Origin: Terriglobia bacterium
Lineage (GTDB): Bacteria > Acidobacteriota > Terriglobia > Terriglobales > Acidobacteriaceae
Reading direction: 5' to 3'
Assembly: GCA_021324365.1 (NCBI GenBank)
Contig: JAJPJE010000070.1
Span: 58,374 to 122,373, forward strand
Length of the DNA stretch: 64,000 bases
Of the stretch, positions 1 through 8,176 are shown piece by piece (within the stretch, counting starts at the first letter, position 1; the number at the start of each line of letters is the position of its first letter). Under the pieces are notes generated by a model. It was not told the DNA's origin. It was given only the letters and a program-made list of their open reading frames with translations, and searched no databases. The position numbers and the translations under genes were made by a program.

Positions 1-1040
1 CATCCCAACCAGGTCACCTATAGCACCGACCCGCGTGAAGACGTGCAGCGCCGTGATTTCACGATAAACGGCCTTCTCATGGATCCTCTCGCCAGCAATC
101 GCGTGCTCGACTTTGTGGGCGGTTGCGGGGACCTTGAACGCCAGGTGGTTCGCGCTATTGGCGAACCCGAGCGGCGCTTTCGCGAAGACAAGCTTCGCAT
201 GTTCGTGCAGTCCGCTTCGCGGCGCGCTTCGGTTTCACCGTCGACTCAGCGACATTTGCTGCTATAAAACGCCTGGCGCCCGAAATCCACCAGGTAAGCC
301 ATGAGCGGATTCGCGAAGAACTGACGAAGATGCTCACTGAAGGGCATGCGAAGCGCGCGTTTGAGTTGCTGGACGAATCAGGCCTGCTGCACGAGATCCT
401 CCCCGAAGTCGAAAAAATGAAGGGGGTAGCGCAACCGCCGCAATATCACCCCGAGGGCGACGTCTTCGTGCACACTCTCTTGCTACTCGATCAGTTGCCA
501 CCCGGCGCTTCGCGCACTCTGGCTTGGGGAATGCTGCTGCACGATGTCGGCAAACCGCCTACATTTCGGGTTGCGCCCGATCGCATTCGCTTCGACGGTC
601 ATGTCGAAGTCGGTGTCCGGATGGCAGCAGCGATCTGCCGGCGGCTGCGCATGTCCAACGAGGATACGGAGCAGATTCTTGCCCTTGTCGACAATCACAT
701 GCGCTTTGCCGACGTACAGAAGATGAAGGAATCCACCCTCAAGCGCTTCCTGCGACTGCCCCGTTTTGATGAGCATCTTACGTTACACCATGCTGACGTC
801 ATGGCCAGCCACGGCAAGCTCGATCTCTACGACTTCACGCGGCGGAAGCTGAATGAGACCCCCCCGGAGGAGATCCGACCCGAACCGCTGATCACCGGGC
901 GCGATCTGATCGCCGCCGGATACCAGCCGGGGCCTTTATTCAAGGAAATTCTGACTGCGGTGGAGGACCGCCAGCTCGAGGGAGGTTTGCGCACGAAAGA
1001 AGATGCTTTGAGATTTATACGCGAAGAATTCCAGCGCTAG
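1..1040 (+). pseudogene. cca: CCA tRNA nucleotidyltransferase, 5'-truncated by window and frameshifted
   Basis: Adds or repairs the 3' CCA of tRNAs. The open frame enters from the window edge and carries the nucleotidyltransferase motif RRDFTINGLLMDP (from about position 46) and the RRFREDKLRM helix. It then shifts: after ATG at 199-201 the family sequence (LRAVRFAARFGF) continues one frame over, which restoring a single base near 202 would repair. From there the frame is open to 1040, with a C-terminal HD region (HDVGKPPTF). Apart from that base the protein looks normal, so a sequencing indel is as likely as real decay. The true start lies upstream of the window. Confidence 0.85.
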
Positions 1041-1079
1041 AAGCGAGAGAAGTGACGCAGTCATCTTCAGATTACCCGA

Positions 1080-2042
1080 TCACTTTACGCGCGCCAGATG
1101 CACCGCAAACCAGTTCCGGCGATCCGTCCATGTGCGCTCCAGTTCAAATCCGCCCATACTCAGGATCGATCGCACCATATGCTCATTAAACTTGTAACTG
1201 TTCTCGGTGTGGATGCGTTCGCCTTGCTCGAAATGAACTCGCATTGCCAGCGAGTCTACGCTGACCGTCTGCTCGCGCAGGCTCTCCAGATAGATCTCCA
1301 TCCGCGAACACTTAGGATTCCATTCAGCAACATGCTTGAACTGCTTGAGGTCAAAATGTCCGCCCAATTCTCGGTTGATGCGTGCCAGCACGTTCTTATT
1401 AAACCGCTCCGTCACGCCCTGCGCATCGTCATAGGCAGGTACGAGTACGCGCTCACTTTTCACCAAGTCTGTTCCGAGGAGCAGTGCTTCTCCCTTTCGC
1501 AACGAACCTCGCACGCTGTGCAGCACCGCCCCAGCCCGCATTGGTTCGAAGTTGCCGATGCTCGATCCCAGATATAGCACCAGTTTCTCTCCGCTGGTAT
1601 TCGCAATCCCGTCCAGGCCTTCGCAGTAATCCGCCACAACCGGGCGCACTTCCAGCCCTGCATAATCCCCATTCAGATTGCGAACTGCATCTTCAAGAGC
1701 CGTGTGCGATACGTCGATGGGATAGAAGGTCACCCGCGACTGGCGGCTCAACAACTCGCGGATTACGATCCGCGTTTTCGTCGCCGTCCCAGCCCCCAGC
1801 TCTACGAGGGTGAGTCCGTCGCCCGCAGCCTCCACCATCTGGCCTGCGTAGCGCTCCAGGATTCGCGCTTCGGTTCGTGTCAGGTAGTACTCGGGCAACT
1901 CGGTGATCCGTTCGAACAACTGTGATCCTTCCGCATCGTAGAAAAGCTTCGGCGGAAGCGATTTTCGCCTCTGCATCAGGCCGGCGAGGACGACTTCTGC
2001 AATGGGAGATACTGCACGTTCCGCTCGTTCGTATGCGCTCAT
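1080..2042 (-). CDS. egtD: L-histidine N-alpha-methyltransferase EgtD
   Basis: SAM-dependent enzyme that trimethylates histidine to hercynine, the first step of ergothioneine synthesis in the cytoplasm. The 320-residue protein has the family N-terminus (LPPKLFYDAEGSQLFERI, TELPEYYLTRTEA) and the SAM-binding LVELGAGTATKT. The frame is open further upstream to 2288, but the ATG at 2042 overlaps the egtB stop by 4 nt (ATGA) and matches the usual length, so it is chosen. The overlap implies translational coupling to egtB. Nothing looks damaged. Confidence 0.93.
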   Translation of the reverse strand: MSAYERAERAVSPIAEVVLAGLMQRRKSLPPKLFYDAEGSQLFERITELPEYYLTRTEARILERYAGQMVEAAGDGLTLVELGAGTATKTRIVIRELLSRQSRVTFYPIDVSHTALEDAVRNLNGDYAGLEVRPVVADYCEGLDGIANTSGEKLVLYLGSSIGNFEPMRAGAVLHSVRGSLRKGEALLLGTDLVKSERVLVPAYDDAQGVTERFNKNVLARINRELGGHFDLKQFKHVAEWNPKCSRMEIYLESLREQTVSVDSLAMRVHFEQGERIHTENSYKFNEHMVRSILSMGGFELERTWTDRRNWFAVHLARVK

Positions 2043-3316
2043 TTTGCCAATCGTATTCCCGAGAATTGCCACCGGGCATGCGGTGGGAAGAAGTTGCGAT
2101 AGCTCGCGCGGATGTGCGATCGCGGAGTTACGCACGATCCTCCACGCAGCACCATCCGGTTGCTCATGAATTTCCCGTTGTATTCGCCGAGTGCACCGGA
2201 GTTCGGGCGAAACCCCGGATAGCCTACATACGGACTCGCTGTCCACTCCCATGCATCGCCAAACATTTGCCGCGGAGCGCCTTCGCACTCCGGTTCAGGA
2301 ATGGCATGCAGATAGCCATCCTCGAGAAAATTGCCGTCAGCCGGAACGTTGCTTGCGACCACCTCCCACTCTCCTTCAGTCGCCAGCCGCGCGTTTGCCC
2401 AGCGCGCGTAAGCATCCGCCTCATAGAAGCTGACGTGGCAGACCGGTTCATGAGGATTCACGGCCTGCATGCCTGACATCGTGAAAACGATCCAATCTTC
2501 ACCTTGATGCTCCCAATACAGCGGCGCACGCCAGCCCTGCGCCTTCACAGCGTCCCAGCCATCGGACAGCCACAACTCGGGCCTCAAATAGCCGTCGTCG
2601 TGGATAAACTGCAGATACTCGCCATTGGTTACCAGTCGTGATGCGATGCGAAATTCCTTGAGGTATGCCTGGTGACGAGGCCCTTCATTATCGAATGCGA
2701 ACCCCGTGCCCTCGTAGCCAATGCTGTATAAGCCCGCATCAAATTCGAACCAGCTCATTTCATGGTGTCTGGTGTCGGGAGATGGAGTCACAGGAGCATA
2801 CGACGGCCGTAAAGGCTGGCTCCAGAACGCATGCTTGATGTCGGTAAGGATCAATTCCTGATGTTGCTGCTCATGGTTTAAACCGACTTCTACCAGATCC
2901 TGGATGTCGTGCACTTTGTCTGACGCGAGCAGATCGAGCATGTTCCGATCCACATGCTCGCGATACGCGCGCACCTGCTCGCAGGATGGCCGGGAGAACA
3001 GTCCACGAAACGCTCGATCCGGATGCGCCCCAAGTCCCTTGTAATAAGAATTGAAAAGGTATTGAAACTCGGGATGAAATGGCTGGTAATCGTGGAGGTT
3101 GGGAATAAGTAGAAACGTTTCGAAGAACCAGGTCGTGTGTGCCCGATGCCATTTAGCGGGACTGGCATCCGGCATCGATTGCACCATCTGGTCTTCGGCC
3201 GTTAACGGATGACAGATGGATTCGGTCGTATTGCGAACTTCCGCATAGCGTCGGGCTAATTCCTTGCTTGCATCCGATATTTCCGCCCCTGGCACCCACT
3301 GCCGAATGGCATTCAT
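2039..3316 (-). CDS. egtB: Ergothioneine biosynthesis sulfoxide synthase EgtB
   Basis: Non-haem iron enzyme that joins a sulfur donor (gamma-glutamylcysteine or cysteine, depending on subtype) to hercynine with O2 to give the sulfoxide intermediate. The 425-residue protein has an N-terminal DinB-like helical domain with the HX3HXE iron motif (HEQQHQE, His148, His152, Glu154) and a C-terminal formylglycine-generating-enzyme-type domain ending in a typical GGSCVTPRSHIRASYRNFF. First gene of an egtB-egtD operon. No egtA, egtC or egtE lies in the window, so the sulfur donor and the C-S lyase cannot be settled here. An 8-bp inverted repeat (TAAGCCCT, 3343-3350 and 3360-3367) lies just upstream. 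Confidence 0.93.
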   Translation of the reverse strand: MNAIRQWVPGAEISDASKELARRYAEVRNTTESICHPLTAEDQMVQSMPDASPAKWHRAHTTWFFETFLLIPNLHDYQPFHPEFQYLFNSYYKGLGAHPDRAFRGLFSRPSCEQVRAYREHVDRNMLDLLASDKVHDIQDLVEVGLNHEQQHQELILTDIKHAFWSQPLRPSYAPVTPSPDTRHHEMSWFEFDAGLYSIGYEGTGFAFDNEGPRHQAYLKEFRIASRLVTNGEYLQFIHDDGYLRPELWLSDGWDAVKAQGWRAPLYWEHQGEDWIVFTMSGMQAVNPHEPVCHVSFYEADAYARWANARLATEGEWEVVASNVPADGNFLEDGYLHAIPEPECEGAPRQMFGDAWEWTASPYVGYPGFRPNSGALGEYNGKFMSNRMVLRGGSCVTPRSHIRASYRNFFPPHARWQFSGIRLAK

Positions 3317-3447
3317 CCTCAGCCTCTCCGGACATAAGTTCGTAAGCCCTCGGCAAGGTAGGGCTTATATCGACATGAACAAGTTGGATGTTTTTCCAGG
3401 TAAGGGCGTTACATTTATTCGCGCGAACGGCGAAGTTTACTCATGGA

Positions 3448-3999
3448 TCACAGAATCGCGCGGACTGCTCTGCGCGCTAGTTCCACGCTAAACCCATAAA
3501 CGAGGTGCGATGCGAGCGCATTTACATGAACTGAAAGGGGATAGCTCGTGGGCGACTCCGATAGATGCATCATGGGTACGCCCACCTCATCTCCACCGAC
3601 AAATAGTGCGGTCCCATACGCCATCCCCACCGCTTTTCTGATCTCGGGCATGAACTCAGCAGCAGCACCATACGCGCCACCAGCCAGCGTACCGTATGCG
3701 TAGTGAATAATCGGCCCGGCTTTCTTTTTCTGAGCGTGGCTCAACTGCCGATTGAGTACCTTCTCCGCCAAGAATTGAGCCATCTTCATGGTCGCGTCTT
3801 CGTCTTCGGATTGCGACTGCTTCGGCGTACGATTTTTTCCAGACCGAGCCGTGCGCGGATCACTCTTGTTCCAGGCTTTCGCAGCTTTTTGAAATCCTGC
3901 CTGGTACTGATTCATCATCCATGAACCGAAGGCGCCGCCAATCATGCCCGCCACCAGGCCTTTCCAAAGTTCGTGATCCGCGTGCCGTCGGTTTGTCAT
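3448..3999 (-). CDS. DUF1440-family (YagU-like) membrane protein
   Basis: A 183-residue protein with short Gly/Ala-rich hydrophobic stretches at both ends (GLVAGMIGGAFGSWMM near residue 15, YAYGTLAGGAYGAAAEFMP in the middle) and a charged insert of about 40 residues. The pattern fits the DUF1440/YagU inner-membrane family, whose E. coli member has been linked to acid tolerance; the biochemical role is unknown. It lies alone, with the same orientation as its neighbours but more than 50 bp from each. Confidence 0.7.
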   Translation of the reverse strand: MTNRRHADHELWKGLVAGMIGGAFGSWMMNQYQAGFQKAAKAWNKSDPRTARSGKNRTPKQSQSEDEDATMKMAQFLAEKVLNRQLSHAQKKKAGPIIHYAYGTLAGGAYGAAAEFMPEIRKAVGMAYGTALFVGGDEVGVPMMHLSESPTSYPLSVHVNALASHLVYGFSVELARRAVRAIL

Positions 4000-4051
4000 G
4001 ATGACCTCAGCAGGTTAGAAGCTGTAAGGAAGCATGCTGTCGCCCGCCGTC

Positions 4052-5689
4052 TTAATTCCCTACGCCAAGCTTTGCGGACTGCCTAGCTACAATCCTCCGA
4101 TTGAACCGAAGCGCCTGCGCTGCATCGAGCAGCAGTTCGGCGCGCACATAAGGGAGAGAAAAGCTGTTGATATAAGAAAGCGTTAGATCGGGCTCGCTCT
4201 TGATTCCAGTCTGCACCAGCGATCCAAGCATGTACCACGAGACCTGCGTCTGGTTATCGTCCTGTTCCTGGCGCAGCAACTGATCTCCAACTTCGAAGCC
4301 TTGTCGCAGCGCATCCCGCAGCATAGCGCTATTGTTCGTGGATTGCGCGACGTCGGCTCTCGAAGCAGCAAGTTGCAACTGTGTCTTCAGGTCCTGAGAA
4401 TCACCGGCGGTCTTCTGCGCCTGATCGAGCAACTGCATGGCCTTGCCGGGCTGGTCCGCTGCGACTTGCTCGGCCACGCTTCCCATTGTCACAGCGCGCA
4501 TATTCGGGTCGGTAATGCCCTGCGTGAGTGCCAACGCATTGTCCGGATTCCAACTGGCCATTCCCTGCGCCCGCAGGCGAGTTATCTGATTCGCGTCAGT
4601 CGGGCTGCCGATAGAACTGTCACCATAAGTCCAGCGCACATTCGCCAACCCCGCGAGTCCTTGGGCCACCTGAGGATGCGATTCGGCGATCTGGTTCAAA
4701 AGCTCGGGATCGAATTGCCGTAACAGCGACACATAATGAAAGAGCGCAATTTCCAGCGGATCGGTGATCTGTGTAGAGCCAGTTCCGGTATTGACCGTCA
4801 TCGACACCCCGGAAGGCGGCGCGACGTTCTGCGCATTGGTGACAAACAATTCCAGCGCATGCCTCACCTTGTCTTTTGGGACGTGATACGCCATTCTCTG
4901 CACCATTCGGGCGAAGTCTGAATTCGTTGTCCAAGTCGCCGTCGAGCGCTCATAATTACCTACAGCTTCGTCGAAGATCGCTTCCAGCACGCTCGGTCCA
5001 TCCGGCGATTGGATATTGCCAGGACGTCGCTCTCGCACAGTTTCCAACGCAACTCCCGCCATCGCGCTATAGGGGTATTGGCTTTCGGCAGCAAGACGCA
5101 ATGCTTCCATTCGAAGCCTTGGAATCTGCGACTCACCCTTTGTGCGGGCCAAGCTCTGGAAAACCTCCGTCGCCGCTGCACTCAATGGATCCGAAGCCAT
5201 CAGAGCGGCAGGATCAGAACCAGCGCTCACCGGCTTCATCTGATGTAGGAGCTTCAGGCCGAACTCAGGATCGCCCGGCGCGACCATCTGTATGGCAAGC
5301 ATCTGCATGCGCGCGCGCTTTTGATCGTCTGCCTGGTCCTCGGCGAGTTGAAACAGCTCCTCGGCCCATTTTTCACCCGTCTCGGGCTGCAGCCGAGTGA
5401 TCATGTTGATCTGCCGCGCCAGTAAGCTCACGCGCTGATCGGGCAAGACCTCATCATTCGCGGCATGGCTGCGTTCCAGCAGGTCTAGGATTTGCTGCTT
5501 CAGGGCTGCCTGTGGATCGTCTTTTGGGTCTTTGGGAGGACTTTTAACAAGCGCAGCTTTGGATGGATTCGTCGTTTCTGCGGTTTTGTTACGGGAAGGA
5601 CTGGAGCTGGCACTGGGGCCTTGATCCTGGCCAAAGCAGAGGCAGAGTCCCAGCCAGAACAGCCCAACCAACAGAAAACCAGACCTCAT
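4052..5689 (-). CDS. Exported protein of unknown function (545 aa)
   Basis: I do not recognise a named family. Residues 1-20 form a signal peptide ending near CFGQ, followed by a Ser/Pro/Lys linker to about residue 65. The rest is mainly helical with repeated Ala/Leu-rich helices (for example RLRMEALRLAAESQYPYSAM), like a TPR-type or alpha-solenoid scaffold. It is probably periplasmic or envelope-attached. Monocistronic, with a 213-bp gap to the next gene. Confidence 0.7.
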   Translation of the reverse strand: MRSGFLLVGLFWLGLCLCFGQDQGPSASSSPSRNKTAETTNPSKAALVKSPPKDPKDDPQAALKQQILDLLERSHAANDEVLPDQRVSLLARQINMITRLQPETGEKWAEELFQLAEDQADDQKRARMQMLAIQMVAPGDPEFGLKLLHQMKPVSAGSDPAALMASDPLSAAATEVFQSLARTKGESQIPRLRMEALRLAAESQYPYSAMAGVALETVRERRPGNIQSPDGPSVLEAIFDEAVGNYERSTATWTTNSDFARMVQRMAYHVPKDKVRHALELFVTNAQNVAPPSGVSMTVNTGTGSTQITDPLEIALFHYVSLLRQFDPELLNQIAESHPQVAQGLAGLANVRWTYGDSSIGSPTDANQITRLRAQGMASWNPDNALALTQGITDPNMRAVTMGSVAEQVAADQPGKAMQLLDQAQKTAGDSQDLKTQLQLAASRADVAQSTNNSAMLRDALRQGFEVGDQLLRQEQDDNQTQVSWYMLGSLVQTGIKSEPDLTLSYINSFSLPYVRAELLLDAAQALRFNRRIVARQSAKLGVGN

Positions 5690-5902
5690 TGAAAATACTC
5701 CAACCGGGACCGTGCTCTGTGATTTTAACCTCTACCGTCTCATTTCAGCTTTGACCTTCGGCTCCCAAACTCACCTTACAGCGGCACAAGAGAACAACCT
5801 GGCACAGCGACCACGTTCCTGCTGCGGTGGATGCTTCGCTTCTGGAACGTAAGCAAGCCTGCTCTGGGCACGGTAATACCGGTTTCAAGATAGAATCCAA
5901 AG

Positions 5903-6238
5903 GTGGTCACCGCGCTTCGAGACTTCATCACGTGCCCACACTGTGGCGGCCGAGAGATCATCTACTCCTGCGAGCCCAAATGCTGCTTCAACCACGTTTG
6001 TTCTGACTGTCGCAGCACCTTCGAGATCAACAATGAAAAGACTGGCCGATACGATCAGAACACGCCATTCAATCTGCCCGAACCGGATTCCACCGAGCCC
6101 ACAACTGGCTGCGCACAATGTGAGAGCATCCTCGTCGGAGTTTTGGGGGCGGAAAACGAGAATATTTTGCTTCTTTGCGGAAGATGCCGCTCGGTCCTGA
6201 AGCTTGCAATCGAGAACTTTGTCCCTGGGCAGTTTTAG
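5903..6238 (+). CDS. Small zinc-ribbon protein
   Basis: A 111-residue protein starting at GTG 5903. It carries a CPHC pair, a CEPKC/CSDC cluster, then CAQC and CGRC pairs, consistent with two zinc ribbons in tandem, each using two Cys pairs. There are no membrane segments. Such proteins bind zinc and often nucleic acid or protein partners, but nothing in the neighbourhood assigns a role. It is followed 54 bp later by kdsC on the same strand. Confidence 0.7.
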   Translation: MVTALRDFITCPHCGGREIIYSCEPKCCFNHVCSDCRSTFEINNEKTGRYDQNTPFNLPEPDSTEPTTGCAQCESILVGVLGAENENILLLCGRCRSVLKLAIENFVPGQF

Positions 6239-6292
6239 GGCGAATCAATTTTGCTTCGTGACCTTTGAGGTCTTTGTGGTTAGTCTTTTCTT

Positions 6293-6925
6293 ATGTCCAA
6301 AGAACGCGCGGAGAAGATCAAGCTCATCCTTTTTGACGTTGACGGCGTGATGACCGACGGCACCATCTTCCTGTTTCCTGCTCCTGCCAACGCTCCTCGA
6401 AGCACGGCGGGACATGTCGCGTCCCGGGCCGATGACGGCGGCTACTCCATTCACAGCGAGACGATCGTCGAAGCCAAGGGCTTCAACGCACACGACGGCA
6501 CCGGCATTTCGCTAGCGCGTCTGGGTGGCCTGAAGATGGGAATTATCACCAAGCGGATTTCGGAAACTGTCGCCCTGCGAGCACGCGATCTCAAGCTGGA
6601 CTATGTCTATCAGGGAATCTCCGACAAGCTCTCCGTTTTTCACGAGATTCTGGCAAAGGAAAAACTCCGTGCCGATCAGGTGGCCTATGTTGGCGATGAC
6701 GTGATCGATTTGCCCATCATGCGAAACTGCGGACTTGCGATCGCAGTGCGGAACGCCCGCGAAGAAGTGAAAGACGAGTCCCATTACATTACCGACCACG
6801 AAGGAGGGCGCGGCGGTGTTCGTGACGCAGTGGAGTTCGTGCTGCGCTCTCAGGGAAAACTTGAGAAGGCTATCGCTGATTACATCGGACAGCGCTCGCC
6901 GGCAAGCAAGACGGCGGGATCGTAG
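6293..6925 (+). CDS. kdsC: Kdo-8-phosphate phosphatase KdsC (HAD family)
   Basis: Hydrolyses 3-deoxy-D-manno-octulosonate 8-phosphate to free Kdo for the lipopolysaccharide core. HAD motif I is FDVDGVMTDG (nucleophile Asp15, acid/base Asp17) and motif IV is YVGDDVIDLPIM; the tail GGRGGVRDAVEFVL is typical of the family. At 210 residues it is longer than most KdsC proteins because of a roughly 25-residue insert (about residues 25-50, PAPANAPRSTAGHVASRADD) between motif I and the KGFNAHDG strand. kdsD and kdsA, which act earlier in the route, are at 18.2 and 42.5 kb. Confidence 0.88.
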   Translation: MSKERAEKIKLILFDVDGVMTDGTIFLFPAPANAPRSTAGHVASRADDGGYSIHSETIVEAKGFNAHDGTGISLARLGGLKMGIITKRISETVALRARDLKLDYVYQGISDKLSVFHEILAKEKLRADQVAYVGDDVIDLPIMRNCGLAIAVRNAREEVKDESHYITDHEGGRGGVRDAVEFVLRSQGKLEKAIADYIGQRSPASKTAGS

Positions 6926-7075
6926 TAAAACGGCTTTCGAGTTTTGGCTCCCAGACACGGGGGTTCGGCTCCCGGTGTTTACTGTTTTTCAGCGCTAGCG
7001 GGAAAGAATTCAGGTTAGAGCGGGAGTTCTGGGTGCACGCTAATCACTAACGACCAATCGATATCACTAGTAGAG

Positions 7076-7125
7076 AAAAAAAGACCCCCGCGCTTGCTTG
7101 GGGCGTTGAGGAATCGCGCGGGGGT
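7076..7125 (-). terminator. Intrinsic terminator downstream of the TPR gene
   Basis: Perfect 10-bp stem: ACCCCCGCGC at 7084-7093 pairs with GCGCGGGGGT at 7116-7125. Read on the minus strand it is followed by GTC and then seven T residues (7082 down to 7076), so it ends transcription of the gene at 7229-8038. The remainder of the 6926-7228 gap shows no gene. Confidence 0.85.
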
Positions 7126-7228
7126 TTCACCGTTTCCCCTTACTCACTGTCGCTTTCAGGAGGCTAATGGTATAGACGCGATCAAATAGGAAAAGTTCTG
7201 AACTTTACAAAGCTTTACAAACTGGTCT

Positions 7229-8038
7229 TCATTGTGGGATCGATGGCGGACGTTGCGTCATGAGTTCATTGAAACGCGGGTCTTTCCGCAAACCGGCGAA
7301 CTCATTGTCGGTAAAAACATCGTTTATGTTCTTGTAACCGTCTTCCATAGCATGTCGCAAATAGAGAAGCGCCTGATCGAGCATGCCCGCCTGCGCATAC
7401 ATCTTCGCGAGTACATATGAATAATGAGCCCGGTCTTCGGGAGAGGATAATTGCGCGGCAATGCCGATCTGCGATCTGCGCTGAAAGCAGGTTGGATCAA
7501 TTTGCAGCGCCCTCGCATATTCCTGAACCGCGTTTTGAAATTCCTTTTTTGCGAAGTAGGCGGTCCCCAGATTCGCATGGAATGAAGCGGTGGGTTCCTG
7601 CAGGGCGATCGCCTTCTTGTAGTACTTGATTGCTTTGTCGTACTTCTTCCCTTCGTAGTACACGGCGCCGAGATTGTTGTACGGCTCCGGAAATTCGGGA
7701 TTCGCTTTGAACGAATGTTCAAAAGCCTTACGTGCCTTTGGAAGACGTCCCGATTGCAGCTCTGTTATCCCGATCTTATTCAGGATCTGCGCTCTTGCGG
7801 CGCCAGGCTTTGCTTTTTTCAGCGCGAGCTCATAGAAATCCATCGCATCGAGATACGATTTCTCCGCCCGGAGTTGGTCGCCCTTCATCTCCAGCACGGT
7901 GGAGCTGGCGGTCGGATCGGGCACTGGCGGCCGATGCACAACGGGAGAACTCACTTGCACGGCATTGTCCTGTGCGGTGAGCGGAAGGCAAGCGCAGAGC
8001 AGGATGGTGGCTGATAGCACGAAGAGAAAGCGGGTCAT
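7229..8038 (-). CDS. Exported TPR-repeat protein
   Basis: A 269-residue protein with a signal peptide (about residues 1-22, cleavage after LTAQ), a Pro/Val-rich linker, then at least four tetratricopeptide repeats (for example NLGAVYYEGKKYDKAIKYYKKA, in two halves NLGAVYYEGKK and YDKAIKYYKKA, and NLGTAYFAKKEFQNAVQEY). TPR proteins act as protein-binding scaffolds; this one is periplasmic or outer-membrane facing. It sits 138 bp downstream of the PBP gene on the same strand and ends at a strong terminator, so the two could share a transcript. The partner is not known. Confidence 0.85.
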   Translation of the reverse strand: MTRFLFVLSATILLCACLPLTAQDNAVQVSSPVVHRPPVPDPTASSTVLEMKGDQLRAEKSYLDAMDFYELALKKAKPGAARAQILNKIGITELQSGRLPKARKAFEHSFKANPEFPEPYNNLGAVYYEGKKYDKAIKYYKKAIALQEPTASFHANLGTAYFAKKEFQNAVQEYARALQIDPTCFQRRSQIGIAAQLSSPEDRAHYSYVLAKMYAQAGMLDQALLYLRHAMEDGYKNINDVFTDNEFAGLRKDPRFNELMTQRPPSIPQ

Positions 8039-8176
8039 GGAACACCCCTCTTTTGGCCGAAGCGTGCAGCTTACATCTAAAAGCCCGGTCCGAGCTGCTG
8101 GCAGGACTCAGCGAGTGACGCTGGGCCGTTTTCCATATTAGACACCGCAACCGGCAAGAAGTCAGCGCTGAAAAAG

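Noticed and set aside
3264..3491. A 75-codon plus-strand frame upstream of egtB
   Set aside because: It overlaps the egtB start and the end of the DUF1440 gene on the other strand.
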